From an uncultured Paracoccaceae bacterium (GTDB lineage Bacteria > Pseudomonadota > Alphaproteobacteria > Rhodobacterales > Rhodobacteraceae), in contig CANNFE010000001.1 of assembly GCA_947503775.1 (NCBI GenBank), positions 62,001 through 126,000 on the forward strand: a DNA stretch of 64,000 nt, in the 5' to 3' direction. The position numbers were made by a program, and so were the translations under genes. Each line of letters begins with the position of its first letter. Position 1 is the first letter of the stretch. The notes under the pieces were generated by a model, which saw only the letters and a list, made by a program, of their open reading frames with translations, did no database searches and had not been told where the DNA came from. This document shows, one piece after another, positions 7,153-15,941 of the stretch.

Positions 7153-9633
7153 ATGGTCACGCTTTTCCGCTGGCTTCTGCGTCTTGCCACCGGGCTTGTC
7201 CTGTTGGGCGTCGGTGCGCTCGCGCTGATCTATTACTTCGCCTCGCGGTCGCTGCCCGATTACACGGCCGATCTTGAGGTTGCCGGGATCGGCGCCGATG
7301 TCGAGATCGTGCGCGACAATGCCAATGTGCCTCATATCTTCGGCGCCTCGGATGCGGATGTGTTCTTTGCGCTTGGCTTTGCCCATGCGCAGGACCGGCT
7401 GTGGCAGATGACGATGTTGCGGCGCACGGCGCAGGGCCGGCTGAGCGAGCTGTTCGGAGAGCGCACGTTCGAGATCGACAACCTTCTGAGGCGGCTGGAT
7501 CTCTATCGGCTGTCCGTCGCTTCGGTCGAGGATCAGGATGCCGAGGCGCGCGAGATGCTGGGCGCCTATGCGGCCGGTGTGAATGCCTGGATCGGCGAGG
7601 TGAATGCCGGCGCGCGGGGGCGCGGTGCGCCCGAGATGTGGCTGTTCAGCCATCCGATCGCCACCTGGCAGGAGGCGGACAGCATCGCCATCATCAAGCT
7701 GATGGCCCTGCAGCTCGCCAGCCATGCCGATCACGAAGTGCTGCGCGCGCGCACGCAACTTCTGGTGCCGCCCCAGCGGCTGCGCGATATCCTTCCCGAT
7801 ATGCCCGGAGACGGGATCGTGACCGCGCCGCCTCCGCCCGAGCGGACGGATTGGATGGAGGCCTTGCCGCGGTATGCGGCGGCGTCAGAGGCGCCGGTCG
7901 ATGCTCTCTCTCCGGTGCGGCCGGCAGAGTTGGCGGGGGCCTCGAATGCATGGACCGCCGCGCCAGAGCGGTCGGCCGCCGGGGCGACCCTTTTGGCGAA
8001 CGATCCGCATTTGCAGCTGACCGCGCCATCCTTCTGGTTTCTGGCCCGGCTCGAGCTTGAGACGGGCGGCGTGATCGGGGGCACCATCCCCGGCGTGCCG
8101 GTGATCCTGAGCGGGCGCAGCGCCAGTCTGGGCTGGGGTCTGACGACTAGCTATCTGGACGATCAGGATCTTTATATCGAGCGGCTCAATCCCGAGGACC
8201 CCGACGAGTATCTGACGCCCGAGGGGTACAGGCCCTTTGTCACCCGCGACAGCATCGTTCAGATCAAGGACGCCCCTGCGCGGACGCTGCGGCTGCGCTG
8301 GACCGAGAACGGGCCGGTTCTGCCGCCTGAGACCTACGATAGCGGGCTGGTGACGCCCGAGGGGCATGTGATGTCGATGGCCTGGACGGCCTTGTCGCCG
8401 GACGACACGTCGCTGACGGCGGCGAGGCGTCTGATGTCGGCGCGCAGCGTTGAGGACGGTGTGGCGTCGACCGAGCTTTATGTTGCGCCGTCGCAGAATC
8501 TGACACTGTCGGATGCGGGGGGGATCGCTCTCAAGACGATCGGGATCATGCCGAAGCGGCGGATGGATCACCAAAGCCAGGGGCGGATCCCGTCGCGCGG
8601 CTGGCTGGAGCAGAACCGCTGGGACGGGATGCTGGACTATGAGGATGCGCCGCAGTTTATCGATCCCGAGGACGGTATTCTGGGCAATACCAACAACATG
8701 GTCGTCGATCGCCCGTTTCCCGAGCATCTGAGCTTTCGCTACGGCGACACGCAGCGGGTCAATCGCTGGGCGCGGCTGATGCAGATGCGGCGGGTGCATA
8801 CGCGCGAGAGCTTTATCGAGGCGCAGCTTGATACGGTCAGCTTTACCGCACGGTCGCTGCTGCCGCTGATCGGGGCGGATCTGTGGTTTACCGGTGATGC
8901 CGCGCCAGACGGCACGCCCGAGCGGAGGCGGCAGAGGGCGCTGGAGCTGCTGGGCAACTGGAACGGGGAGATGAATGAGCATCTGCCCGAGCCGCTGCTT
9001 TATGCGGCCTGGATCCGGTTCCTTCAGGAGCGGCTGATCCGGGACGAGCTGGGGCCGCTGGCGCGCGAATACACCCATGTCCAGCCGCTGTTCATTGAGC
9101 GGGTCTTTCGCGATACCGGCGGCGCGTCGGTCTGGTGCGATGTCATTCAGTCGGCGCGGGTCGAGACCTGCCCCGAGATCGCGCGGCAAGCGCTTGACGA
9201 TGCGCTGATCTGGATCGGAGAGACCTACGGGACCTCGCTGGAAAGCCTGCGCTGGGGGGATGCGCATACGGCGACCCATGACCATCCGGTTCTGGGCGAG
9301 ACGCCTATTCTGCGCTGGTTCGTCAATATCCGGCAAAGCACGTCGGGCGGCGACAATACCCTTCAGCGGGGCAAGACGGCAGGCCGCGGGGAGCATCCGT
9401 TCCGCAATGTGCACGGGGCGGGATATCGCGGCGTCTATGATTTTGCCGATCCCGACAGTTCGGTCTTTATCATCTCAACCGGGCAGTCCGGTCATCCCTT
9501 GAGCCGCCACTATGACGATCTGGGAGAGCTTTGGCGCCGGGGCGAATATATCCCGATGTCCCTCGATCCCGATCTTGCGCGGGCGGCGTCGGTCGGAACG
9601 ACGATATTGCGGCCCTCGGGGAACGATCGTTAG
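7153..9633 (+). CDS. Penicillin acylase family protein (N-terminal nucleophile hydrolase)
   Basis: A periplasmic or membrane-anchored amide hydrolase of 826 residues. A hydrophobic N-terminal segment lies at about residues 8-28. The alpha-chain region starts near VEIVRDNANVPHIFG, and the autocatalytic processing site is at ASNAW, with the nucleophile Ser at about residue 264, followed by the beta chain. The SNAW motif and the length match the S45 family. The start at 7153 was chosen because the longer frame runs into the divergent neighbour. Real substrates of such enzymes include penicillins, acyl-homoserine lactones and cyclic imides; none can be assigned. Confidence 0.88.
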   Translation: MVTLFRWLLRLATGLVLLGVGALALIYYFASRSLPDYTADLEVAGIGADVEIVRDNANVPHIFGASDADVFFALGFAHAQDRLWQMTMLRRTAQGRLSELFGERTFEIDNLLRRLDLYRLSVASVEDQDAEAREMLGAYAAGVNAWIGEVNAGARGRGAPEMWLFSHPIATWQEADSIAIIKLMALQLASHADHEVLRARTQLLVPPQRLRDILPDMPGDGIVTAPPPPERTDWMEALPRYAAASEAPVDALSPVRPAELAGASNAWTAAPERSAAGATLLANDPHLQLTAPSFWFLARLELETGGVIGGTIPGVPVILSGRSASLGWGLTTSYLDDQDLYIERLNPEDPDEYLTPEGYRPFVTRDSIVQIKDAPARTLRLRWTENGPVLPPETYDSGLVTPEGHVMSMAWTALSPDDTSLTAARRLMSARSVEDGVASTELYVAPSQNLTLSDAGGIALKTIGIMPKRRMDHQSQGRIPSRGWLEQNRWDGMLDYEDAPQFIDPEDGILGNTNNMVVDRPFPEHLSFRYGDTQRVNRWARLMQMRRVHTRESFIEAQLDTVSFTARSLLPLIGADLWFTGDAAPDGTPERRRQRALELLGNWNGEMNEHLPEPLLYAAWIRFLQERLIRDELGPLAREYTHVQPLFIERVFRDTGGASVWCDVIQSARVETCPEIARQALDDALIWIGETYGTSLESLRWGDAHTATHDHPVLGETPILRWFVNIRQSTSGGDNTLQRGKTAGRGEHPFRNVHGAGYRGVYDFADPDSSVFIISTGQSGHPLSRHYDDLGELWRRGEYIPMSLDPDLARAASVGTTILRPSGNDR

Positions 9634-9689
9634 CGGTTTGTTAATATTTTTGGCGTAACCCATCCCGATCAACGGTTCGGGTTTGTTCA

Positions 9690-10469
9690 GTGCGCATTTT
9701 GATCTTCTTGCTGGCGGTTCGTACACCGTTCGAAGCCGTCTGGAAGGGTCTCTTTTTCTACATGCAGATCAACGGGTTCGCGCTGCTGGTGGAATATGCG
9801 CTTCACGGTCCGTTCTACATGCCGATCTGGAAGCGGTCGTTTTTGACATTCACCGCCTCGCTGCCCTTCATCATCCTTGCCTTTTACGTGATTACCTATC
9901 TCGACAAGCTGCAGCGGAAGATGAAAACGATCGCGGCGACCGACATGCTGACAGAGCTGCCAAACCGGCGCGCGTTCTTTCAACAGGTCGAAAAGTCATT
10001 CGAGGCGAACCGCACGGGGGTCCTCTTCATCATCGATGCGGATCACTTCAAGAGGATCAACGACACGCATGGACACCAAACCGGGGATGACGCGCTTGTC
10101 GCGATCGCCGACCGACTGAGATCCGTCTTGCGCAAGACCGATGTCGTGGGCCGGATCGGCGGGGAGGAATTCGCGCTGTTTCTGCCCGGTCTTTCCTCGA
10201 CAGAAGCCTTCGGCATCGGAGAGCGTCTGACCGACCCGATTTACGTGAGCCAGGCAGGCGATGCGCCCTCCATTCAGGTCACGTTATCGATTGGCGGCGT
10301 GCAAAAGATGCCCGATGCCTCGTTCGCGGATCTGATGCAACGCGCCGATCTGGCGCTTTACAAGGCCAAGGCAGAAGGGCGCGCGCAGCTTGCGATGTGG
10401 GATGCGGGCCTGTTGAAGGCGGTCGATGAGGACGAGTTTGCGCCCGCGCCGCTGGAGCGGATCGCCTAG
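9690..10469 (+). CDS. Membrane-anchored diguanylate cyclase (GGDEF domain)
   Basis: A 259-residue enzyme that would make cyclic di-GMP. The first 75 residues hold hydrophobic segments, then a GGDEF domain begins near ATDMLTELPNRRAFF. The active-site motif is GGEEF at 157-161, and a product-inhibition I-site RxxD (RKTD, 148-151) stands exactly five residues before it, so the cyclase is predicted active and feedback-inhibited. The start is GTG at 9690; an ATG at 9762 is possible but would remove part of the membrane region. The stop codon shares the palindrome CTAG with the stop of convergent hflX. Confidence 0.85.
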   Translation: MRILIFLLAVRTPFEAVWKGLFFYMQINGFALLVEYALHGPFYMPIWKRSFLTFTASLPFIILAFYVITYLDKLQRKMKTIAATDMLTELPNRRAFFQQVEKSFEANRTGVLFIIDADHFKRINDTHGHQTGDDALVAIADRLRSVLRKTDVVGRIGGEEFALFLPGLSSTEAFGIGERLTDPIYVSQAGDAPSIQVTLSIGGVQKMPDASFADLMQRADLALYKAKAEGRAQLAMWDAGLLKAVDEDEFAPAPLERIA

Positions 10470-11704
10470 AGCGTATCGAAGCGGTCTTTCTGGCGCTGCG
10501 TCCAGCGCACATCGATGTCCCAGCCCGCCTCGCCGGCGCGTTCTTCAAGCACGACGCCCTCTTCGTGAAGCCAAGCCAGCGCCCGGCCTTCCGGATAGGT
10601 CAGATGCAAAGTTTCAGCCATCTCGGGTGCCCGCAGCTTGGCGGAGATATCGGCAAGCAGCGCATCCAGTCCTTCGCCGGTGACGGCCGACAGTAGAGCG
10701 ACATCTTCGGAGCGCTCTGCTCGGGTTTCCAGAATGGCACGCTCTTCGGCATCCAGCAGATCGATCTTGTTCCAGACCTCAATCTGCGGGGTGCCCTCGG
10801 CGATGCCGAGGCTGGACAGGATGCCTGCGACATCCCTTGCCTGCGCCTCCGTCTCGTCGTGGCTGATGTCGCGGACATGCAGGATGAGATCGGCGGCGGT
10901 AACCTCTTCGAGGGTGGCGCGGAAGGCGGCGACAAGCTCGGTCGGCAGGTCAGAGATGAAGCCTACCGTGTCCGACAGGATCACCTCGTCCGAACTGGGC
11001 AGCTCGATCCGGCGCATGGTGGGATCGAGCGTCGCAAAGAGCATATCCTTGGCCATCACCTCGGCCCCGGTCAGGCGGTTGAAAAGCGTGGATTTGCCCG
11101 CATTGGTATAGCCGACCAGGGCCACGATCGGGAATGGCACCTTGGCGCGGGCGGCGCGGTGAAGCGCGCGGGTCTTTTCGACCTTGGCCAGTTGCTTGCG
11201 CAGGCGATTGAGCTGATCGTCGATGGCGCGGCGGTCCGCCTCGATCTGGGTTTCGCCGGGGCCGCCGACGAAACCGAGGCCGCCGCGCTGGCGTTCAAGG
11301 TGGGTCCAGGCGCGGACAAGGCGGGTGCGTTGATAGGACAGCGCGGCCATTTCGACCTGCAGGACGCCTTCGCGGGTGCGGGCGCGATCCGAGAAAATCT
11401 CGAGGATTAGGCCCGTCCGGTCAAGGAGTTTGACCTTCCATTCGCGTTCGAGATTGCGCTGCTGGACCGGGCTCACGGGGCCGTCGATCAGGACGAGCTC
11501 TGCTTGAGCGTCGTGAAGGGTCTGTTTGAGCTCTTCGATCTTGCCGGTCCCGAAAAGCAGGCCGGGATGGGGTTTGGACAGGCGCACGACCTCGGCCCCG
11601 GCCACGACGAGATCGGGCAAGGCGGCCGCGAGCGCCACGGCCTCCTCGAGCGCGGGTCCAGGGGGGCGCCTGCGCTCGTCAATGCGGATATCGGGATGGA
11701 GCAC
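10466..11704 (-). CDS. hflX: Ribosome-splitting GTPase HflX
   Basis: A GTPase that binds the 50S subunit and splits stalled ribosomes. The HflX N-terminal domain is followed by the glycine-rich linker GGLGFVGGPGETQ (141-153), Walker A GYTNAGKS (198-205), a DTVGF G3 motif and an NKID G4 motif. The GTG at 11704 is the first standard start codon. However, the frame stays open to 11755 directly behind the hfq stop and encodes DPRDRRAQPTRAVV, which looks like a genuine HflX N-terminus, so translation may begin at CTG 11752. The gene lies directly behind hfq, as in many proteobacteria. Confidence 0.92.
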   Translation of the reverse strand: MLHPDIRIDERRRPPGPALEEAVALAAALPDLVVAGAEVVRLSKPHPGLLFGTGKIEELKQTLHDAQAELVLIDGPVSPVQQRNLEREWKVKLLDRTGLILEIFSDRARTREGVLQVEMAALSYQRTRLVRAWTHLERQRGGLGFVGGPGETQIEADRRAIDDQLNRLRKQLAKVEKTRALHRAARAKVPFPIVALVGYTNAGKSTLFNRLTGAEVMAKDMLFATLDPTMRRIELPSSDEVILSDTVGFISDLPTELVAAFRATLEEVTAADLILHVRDISHDETEAQARDVAGILSSLGIAEGTPQIEVWNKIDLLDAEERAILETRAERSEDVALLSAVTGEGLDALLADISAKLRAPEMAETLHLTYPEGRALAWLHEEGVVLEERAGEAGWDIDVRWTQRQKDRFDTL

Positions 11705-11755
11705 GACGGCCCGGGTGGGCTGCGCGCGCCTGTCCCTTGGATCTTCCGTCAGGAC

Positions 11756-11989
11756 CTATTCTTCCCCATCATAGAGGTTGATCGGCTGGGAGGGCATGAT
11801 CGTGGAGATCGCATGTTTATAGACGAGCTGGGACTGCCCGTCCCGGCGCAAAAGCACGCAAAAGTTGTCGAACCATGTGATCACTCCCTGAAGTTTGACC
11901 CCATTGATCAGGAAGATGGTGACCGGGACCTTGACCTTCCTGACATGGTTCAAAAACGCATCTTGCAGGTTCTGTTTATCACTCGCCAT
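11756..11989 (-). CDS. hfq: RNA chaperone Hfq
   Basis: The Sm-like hexameric chaperone that pairs small RNAs with mRNAs. Its 77 residues match the short alphaproteobacterial form without a long C-terminal tail. The Sm1 part ([26 protein letters not shown]) and the Sm2 hallmark ([10 protein letters not shown], a variant of YKHA) are intact. It precedes hflX in the same orientation, and its TAG stop is almost adjacent to the hflX coding frame. About 140 bp separate it from trkH upstream, so it probably also has its own promoter. Confidence 0.95.
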   Translation of the reverse strand: MASDKQNLQDAFLNHVRKVKVPVTIFLINGVKLQGVITWFDNFCVLLRRDGQSQLVYKHAISTIMPSQPINLYDGEE

Positions 11990-12132
11990 GTCTGAAAAAC
12001 CCCCGTTTATTCAGTCTTTTGCTCTTGCGGGCCGCAGGTCGGCCGAACGTCGACAACTTGGTCACTATGTCGTGGGGTCAAATGAGATTCCAGCGCAAAA
12101 AGCAAATGCTATCCGCATGTTGGCGCGTGTGG

Positions 12133-13650
12133 TCATGCCCGCCAGACCTGAGGGTTCAGCAGCGCTATGATCGCAAGGGTTTCGAGCCGTCCCAGCACCA
12201 TCGCGACCGCCAGAATGATCTTGGCCGGATCGGGAATGCCGGTATAGGAAATCGGGACCTCTCCGGCGACGGAAGCGAGCGGGCCGGTGGTCGAGAGCGC
12301 CGAGACCGTCAGGACGAGCGCGGTTTCGAACTGCACCCCGAAGAGGGAGAGCGCGATCATCACGGCGGCCACCGAGAGCGCGAAAAGCATGAAGAAGATC
12401 CAGGCGATATAGGCGCCCTGCCGGCGGATGCGGCGGCCTGTGACCCCTGCCCCGCCGATGGAGGAGGGATGGACGAGGCGGTCGATCTCGCGCCGACCAT
12501 GGCGCAAGAGCGCGTAGATCCGCAGGAGCTTTACGCCGCCCGCGGTGGTTGCGACGCCGCCGCCGATCAGGGCGAGGCCGACGAGGATCAGGCCGGGCGT
12601 TTCGAGCCCGGACCAGAACCGGGCGGTGTCCCAGGAGGCGCTTTCGAAACCGGTGGTCGTCAGGAAGGACAGGACGGTGAAGAAACCGCCCCAGAGCGCC
12701 TCGAGCGCGGCGGAAAAGCTGCCTTCGGTGACGCCCTCGATGGCGCCGATCCAGTGGCGCAAGAAGAGGACGGTGGGCAGGAGCAGAACGAGCCCCATGC
12801 CGAGGCGAAATTCGGGGTCCTGAAAGACGGGGGTCTGATCCTCGCCCAGCAGGCCGCGGCTGAAGGTCAGGCGCGAGAGAGCGAAAATCATGAAGCAGAA
12901 GATCGCGATCTCTCCCGGCAGGCCTGCCTCGGAGCGGATCAGGCCGCCGGTCGGGGAAATGCCGGAGGTCGCGAGCGTGGACATCGCGTGGCAGATCGCG
13001 ACGAGCGGGCGCTCTCCGGACAGCAGAAGCGAGACGCAGAGCGCGAGGGTCAGCAGGCCATAGACCGGGGCGAGCTTGACCGAATAGCGGGTCAGGCGCT
13101 CGGACGGGTCGGCGATGCGGGCGATCTGTTCGTAGCGGCGGGCGCCCTCGCCCACTTCGGCTGTCGCGCGGATCTCGAAGCCGCCGAGGTTCATCGGGGC
13201 GAAGATGGCGATGGCGGTGCTCCAGATCAGAAAGCCGCCGAGCCAGCCGACGAGCGCGCGCCACAGATGAAGGGACGGCGGCAGGCGGCCGGGCGCGTCA
13301 TAGAGCGTGGCGCCGGTCGTGGTGATCGAGGAGACCATTTCGAACCACGCATTGAGAAAACGTGTGTTTCCAAGGGCCTCGTAGAAAGGGACTGCCAGAA
13401 AGACCGGCAGCGCGATGAAGGCGGCCAGAAGCGACAGAAGCTGCGAGCGGGCCACATTGGGGGGCGCGTAGTTCGACATGGCGACGCCGATGAGGCTGGT
13501 CAGAAGGCCCAGAAGGATCGCGGCATAAAGAAAGCTGCGGGAGGTGTCGTAATCGCGCAAGCCGTAGGCGTGGATGGCCGGGATCATCATGGCGATCGCT
13601 GCCAGCCCCATCAGTAGGACGAAGAACGGCAGGCGGAGCATGCGTTGCAT
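12133..13650 (-). CDS. trkH: Trk potassium uptake channel subunit TrkH
   Basis: The membrane channel subunit of the Trk K+ uptake system, 505 residues with about ten hydrophobic segments. Selectivity-filter-like loops occur, such as ITTTGATLYDAP and LTTTGFES. The frame is open far upstream, but that part is antisense to trkA. The ATG at 13650 lies 5 bp after the trkA stop and starts with the typical hydrophobic N-terminus. It forms an operon with trkA. Confidence 0.9.
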   Translation of the reverse strand: MQRMLRLPFFVLLMGLAAIAMMIPAIHAYGLRDYDTSRSFLYAAILLGLLTSLIGVAMSNYAPPNVARSQLLSLLAAFIALPVFLAVPFYEALGNTRFLNAWFEMVSSITTTGATLYDAPGRLPPSLHLWRALVGWLGGFLIWSTAIAIFAPMNLGGFEIRATAEVGEGARRYEQIARIADPSERLTRYSVKLAPVYGLLTLALCVSLLLSGERPLVAICHAMSTLATSGISPTGGLIRSEAGLPGEIAIFCFMIFALSRLTFSRGLLGEDQTPVFQDPEFRLGMGLVLLLPTVLFLRHWIGAIEGVTEGSFSAALEALWGGFFTVLSFLTTTGFESASWDTARFWSGLETPGLILVGLALIGGGVATTAGGVKLLRIYALLRHGRREIDRLVHPSSIGGAGVTGRRIRRQGAYIAWIFFMLFALSVAAVMIALSLFGVQFETALVLTVSALSTTGPLASVAGEVPISYTGIPDPAKIILAVAMVLGRLETLAIIALLNPQVWRA

Positions 13651-13655
13651 CGACG

Positions 13656-15032
13656 TCAGAAGAAGTCGATCGAGACCTGAAGCAGGCGCTCGACCTCGGA
13701 GACATCGGCGGCCAGGGCGAAGATCGCGATCACGTCGCCTTCGTCGATCCGGGTGGCTCCAGTGGGTTTGACGAAGGTCTCGCCTTTCATGACGCCGCCG
13801 ACAAGGACGCCTTCGGGGAAGTCCACATCGCGCAGGCGCTGGCCGGAAATGGGAGAGGTCGAGAGGACCTGCGCCTCGAGCAGTTCGGCCTCGGCATCGC
13901 CGATGGAATAGACGGCGCGCACGCGGCCATGGCGGATATGGCGCAGGATCGAGCTGACGGTGGTGGCGCGCGGATTGATATAGGCGTCGATCTCGAGCTG
14001 GGACATGAGCGGGATCAGCGTCGGATCGTTGATCAGCGCGATGGTCATGGGGCAGCCCTGCCCCTTGGCACGCACGGCTGTCAGAAGGTTCGTCTTGTCG
14101 TCGTCGGTCACGCAAAGGACGGCGTCGGCCTTTTTGATATTGGCCTCGTCCAGCAGCGCCACGTCGAGGCCGTCGCCGTTCAGCACGATCGTCCGTTCGA
14201 GCGCGTCGGCGGCGAGTTCGGCGCAGCGGCGGTTCTTTTCGATCACCTTCGCGCGGATGCGGTCCTCGCGGCCCTCGAGCGCATGGGCGACGGCGAGGCC
14301 GACATTGCCGCCGCCGATGATGAGGATGCGTTCCTGTTTGCGCTGGGTCTTGCCGAAGATCTCGAGCGTGCGCGAGACATCGCGGCTGTCGGTGAAGATG
14401 TAGCAATCATCGCCTTCGAAGATCTGATCGCCCGCCTCGGGCGCGAAGAGGCGGCCCTTGCGACGGATGCCGACGACGACCGCGCGCAGGGTCGAGAAGA
14501 GGTCGGTGAGCTGGCGGAGGGGGGTATTGGTGACGGGACAATCGGGATCGATGGTGATCCCCATGAGCGTCGCGTGCCCTTCGAAGAAACTTTCGGTATC
14601 GAAGGCCGCGGGGGCAGCGAGACGTTGCAAAGCGGCTTCGGCCACCTCTTTTTCCGGGGAGATGACCACGTCGATGGGCATGTGATCGCGGCGATAAAGA
14701 TCGGAATAGATCGCCGTCAGATAGCTTTGCGCGCGCAGGCGGGCGATCTTGCGCGGGATGGCGAAGACCGAATGGGCGACCTGGCAGGTCACCATGTTCA
14801 CCTCGTCCGAATGGGTCGCGGCGATGATCATATCGGCATCGCGGGCGCCGGCCCGGTCGAGAATATCGGGATAGCTGGCAAAGCCGGCGATGCCCTGCAC
14901 GTCGAGCGTATCGGTCGCGCGGCGGACGAGGTCGGCGTTGTTGTCGACCACCGTGACGTCGTTTTGTTCACTGGCGAGATGGCGGGCGATCTGCCAGCCG
15001 ACCTGTCCGGCGCCGCAGATGATGACTTTCAT
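13656..15032 (-). CDS. trkA: Trk system potassium transporter TrkA
   Basis: The cytoplasmic nucleotide-binding regulator of TrkH, 458 residues. It contains two tandem RCK modules: the first opens with MKVIICGAGQVGWQIA and the second with ILIIGGGNVGLAVA near residue 237. Each is followed by a TrkA-C domain. Full family length. It lies between an alpha/beta hydrolase gene and trkH in the conserved ntrYX-trkAH-hfq-hflX order. Confidence 0.93.
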   Translation of the reverse strand: MKVIICGAGQVGWQIARHLASEQNDVTVVDNNADLVRRATDTLDVQGIAGFASYPDILDRAGARDADMIIAATHSDEVNMVTCQVAHSVFAIPRKIARLRAQSYLTAIYSDLYRRDHMPIDVVISPEKEVAEAALQRLAAPAAFDTESFFEGHATLMGITIDPDCPVTNTPLRQLTDLFSTLRAVVVGIRRKGRLFAPEAGDQIFEGDDCYIFTDSRDVSRTLEIFGKTQRKQERILIIGGGNVGLAVAHALEGREDRIRAKVIEKNRRCAELAADALERTIVLNGDGLDVALLDEANIKKADAVLCVTDDDKTNLLTAVRAKGQGCPMTIALINDPTLIPLMSQLEIDAYINPRATTVSSILRHIRHGRVRAVYSIGDAEAELLEAQVLSTSPISGQRLRDVDFPEGVLVGGVMKGETFVKPTGATRIDEGDVIAIFALAADVSEVERLLQVSIDFF

Positions 15033-15086
15033 GAACGCTCCCGAGGCGGCACCGTTCGACCGTGGTGCCAGAGCGGGCCTGCGGGG

Positions 15087-15941
15087 TCAATCATCGCCGT
15101 CCTCGCCGTCGAGGAACCGGATCAACCGCTCGGTGAAGGGTTCGGGCTGTTCGCGCATGGGCCAGTGGCCTGTCTCCATTAGGTAGAGTTTGCCGTTGGG
15201 TACGAGCGTGACGGCCTCCTTCGCGTGGCGGACGGGCACGATGCGGTCGCGGGTGCCGTGGATGAAGAGGGTTGGCTGCCGGATCTCGGGGAGCCTTCGA
15301 ATGAGCGAGCCGGTGAGTTCGGTCGGGGTTATCTCGCGGGCGAAGAACGCATCGGCGCTGCGGCGCTGGCCCTGATCGCGGGCGACGTCCTGCACGGCTG
15401 CGATCGTGTCGGGCGTCACGCGGGAGGGATCGGCATAGCTGGCGCCCAGACCGATGCGCGTCAGAAAGGGGCTGGCCGCGGCGGCCTGGTAGATGAGCCC
15501 GGCCGCCGGGGAGCGGGAGACGGCCCAGGCCAGTTCGTGGAACGGGGCCTTGTCCATCAGCCCGTAGGCGCAGACGGGAACGAGTTTGCGCACCTTTTCC
15601 GGCGCATCAAGCGCCAGCCTGAGAGCCGCGCCGCCGCCCATGGAGACGCCGGAGATGTCGCATTGCGCGACACCGATCTCATCGAGAAAGGCGATCAGCC
15701 ATTGCGTCAGATCCACCAGATCGTAGGGGCCGTCGAAGCCGTCGCTTTCGCCGTAGCCGGGCAAATCGGGGACGATCACACGGCGGGTCTTGGCGAGGAT
15801 CGGGAAGGTCAGGCGCCATGTCAGTTCGGCATGATCGAAGCCCGCGCCATGAAGCAGCACGAGCGGCACACCGCCCTCACCCTGATCGACATAGCCGACC
15901 CGGCGCCCGTCGACCTCACAGAAGTGATCGGCGAAGGGCAT
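15087..15941 (-). CDS. Alpha/beta hydrolase
   Basis: A 284-residue hydrolase. The oxyanion-hole motif is LLHGAG (29-34), the nucleophile elbow GVSMGG has Ser100, the acid is probably Asp232 (HGTRDRIVP) and the base His259 (ETGHWP). No signal peptide is seen, so it should be cytoplasmic. It starts one base after the end of ntrX and is probably co-transcribed with it. The substrate is unknown; homology would suggest an esterase, haloperoxidase-like enzyme or C-C hydrolase. Confidence 0.85.
   Translation of the reverse strand: MPFADHFCEVDGRRVGYVDQGEGGVPLVLLHGAGFDHAELTWRLTFPILAKTRRVIVPDLPGYGESDGFDGPYDLVDLTQWLIAFLDEIGVAQCDISGVSMGGGAALRLALDAPEKVRKLVPVCAYGLMDKAPFHELAWAVSRSPAAGLIYQAAAASPFLTRIGLGASYADPSRVTPDTIAAVQDVARDQGQRRSADAFFAREITPTELTGSLIRRLPEIRQPTLFIHGTRDRIVPVRHAKEAVTLVPNGKLYLMETGHWPMREQPEPFTERLIRFLDGEDGDD

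Noticed and set aside
7885-9414. 509-codon minus-strand frame opposite the acylase
   Set aside because: Arg/Pro/Gln-rich shadow of the penicillin-acylase gene; no protein family recognised.
12019-13617. 532-codon plus-strand frame opposite trkH
   Set aside because: Composition is Gly/Asp/Arg/Glu rich and typical of the antisense of a GC-rich membrane protein gene; trkH explains the region.
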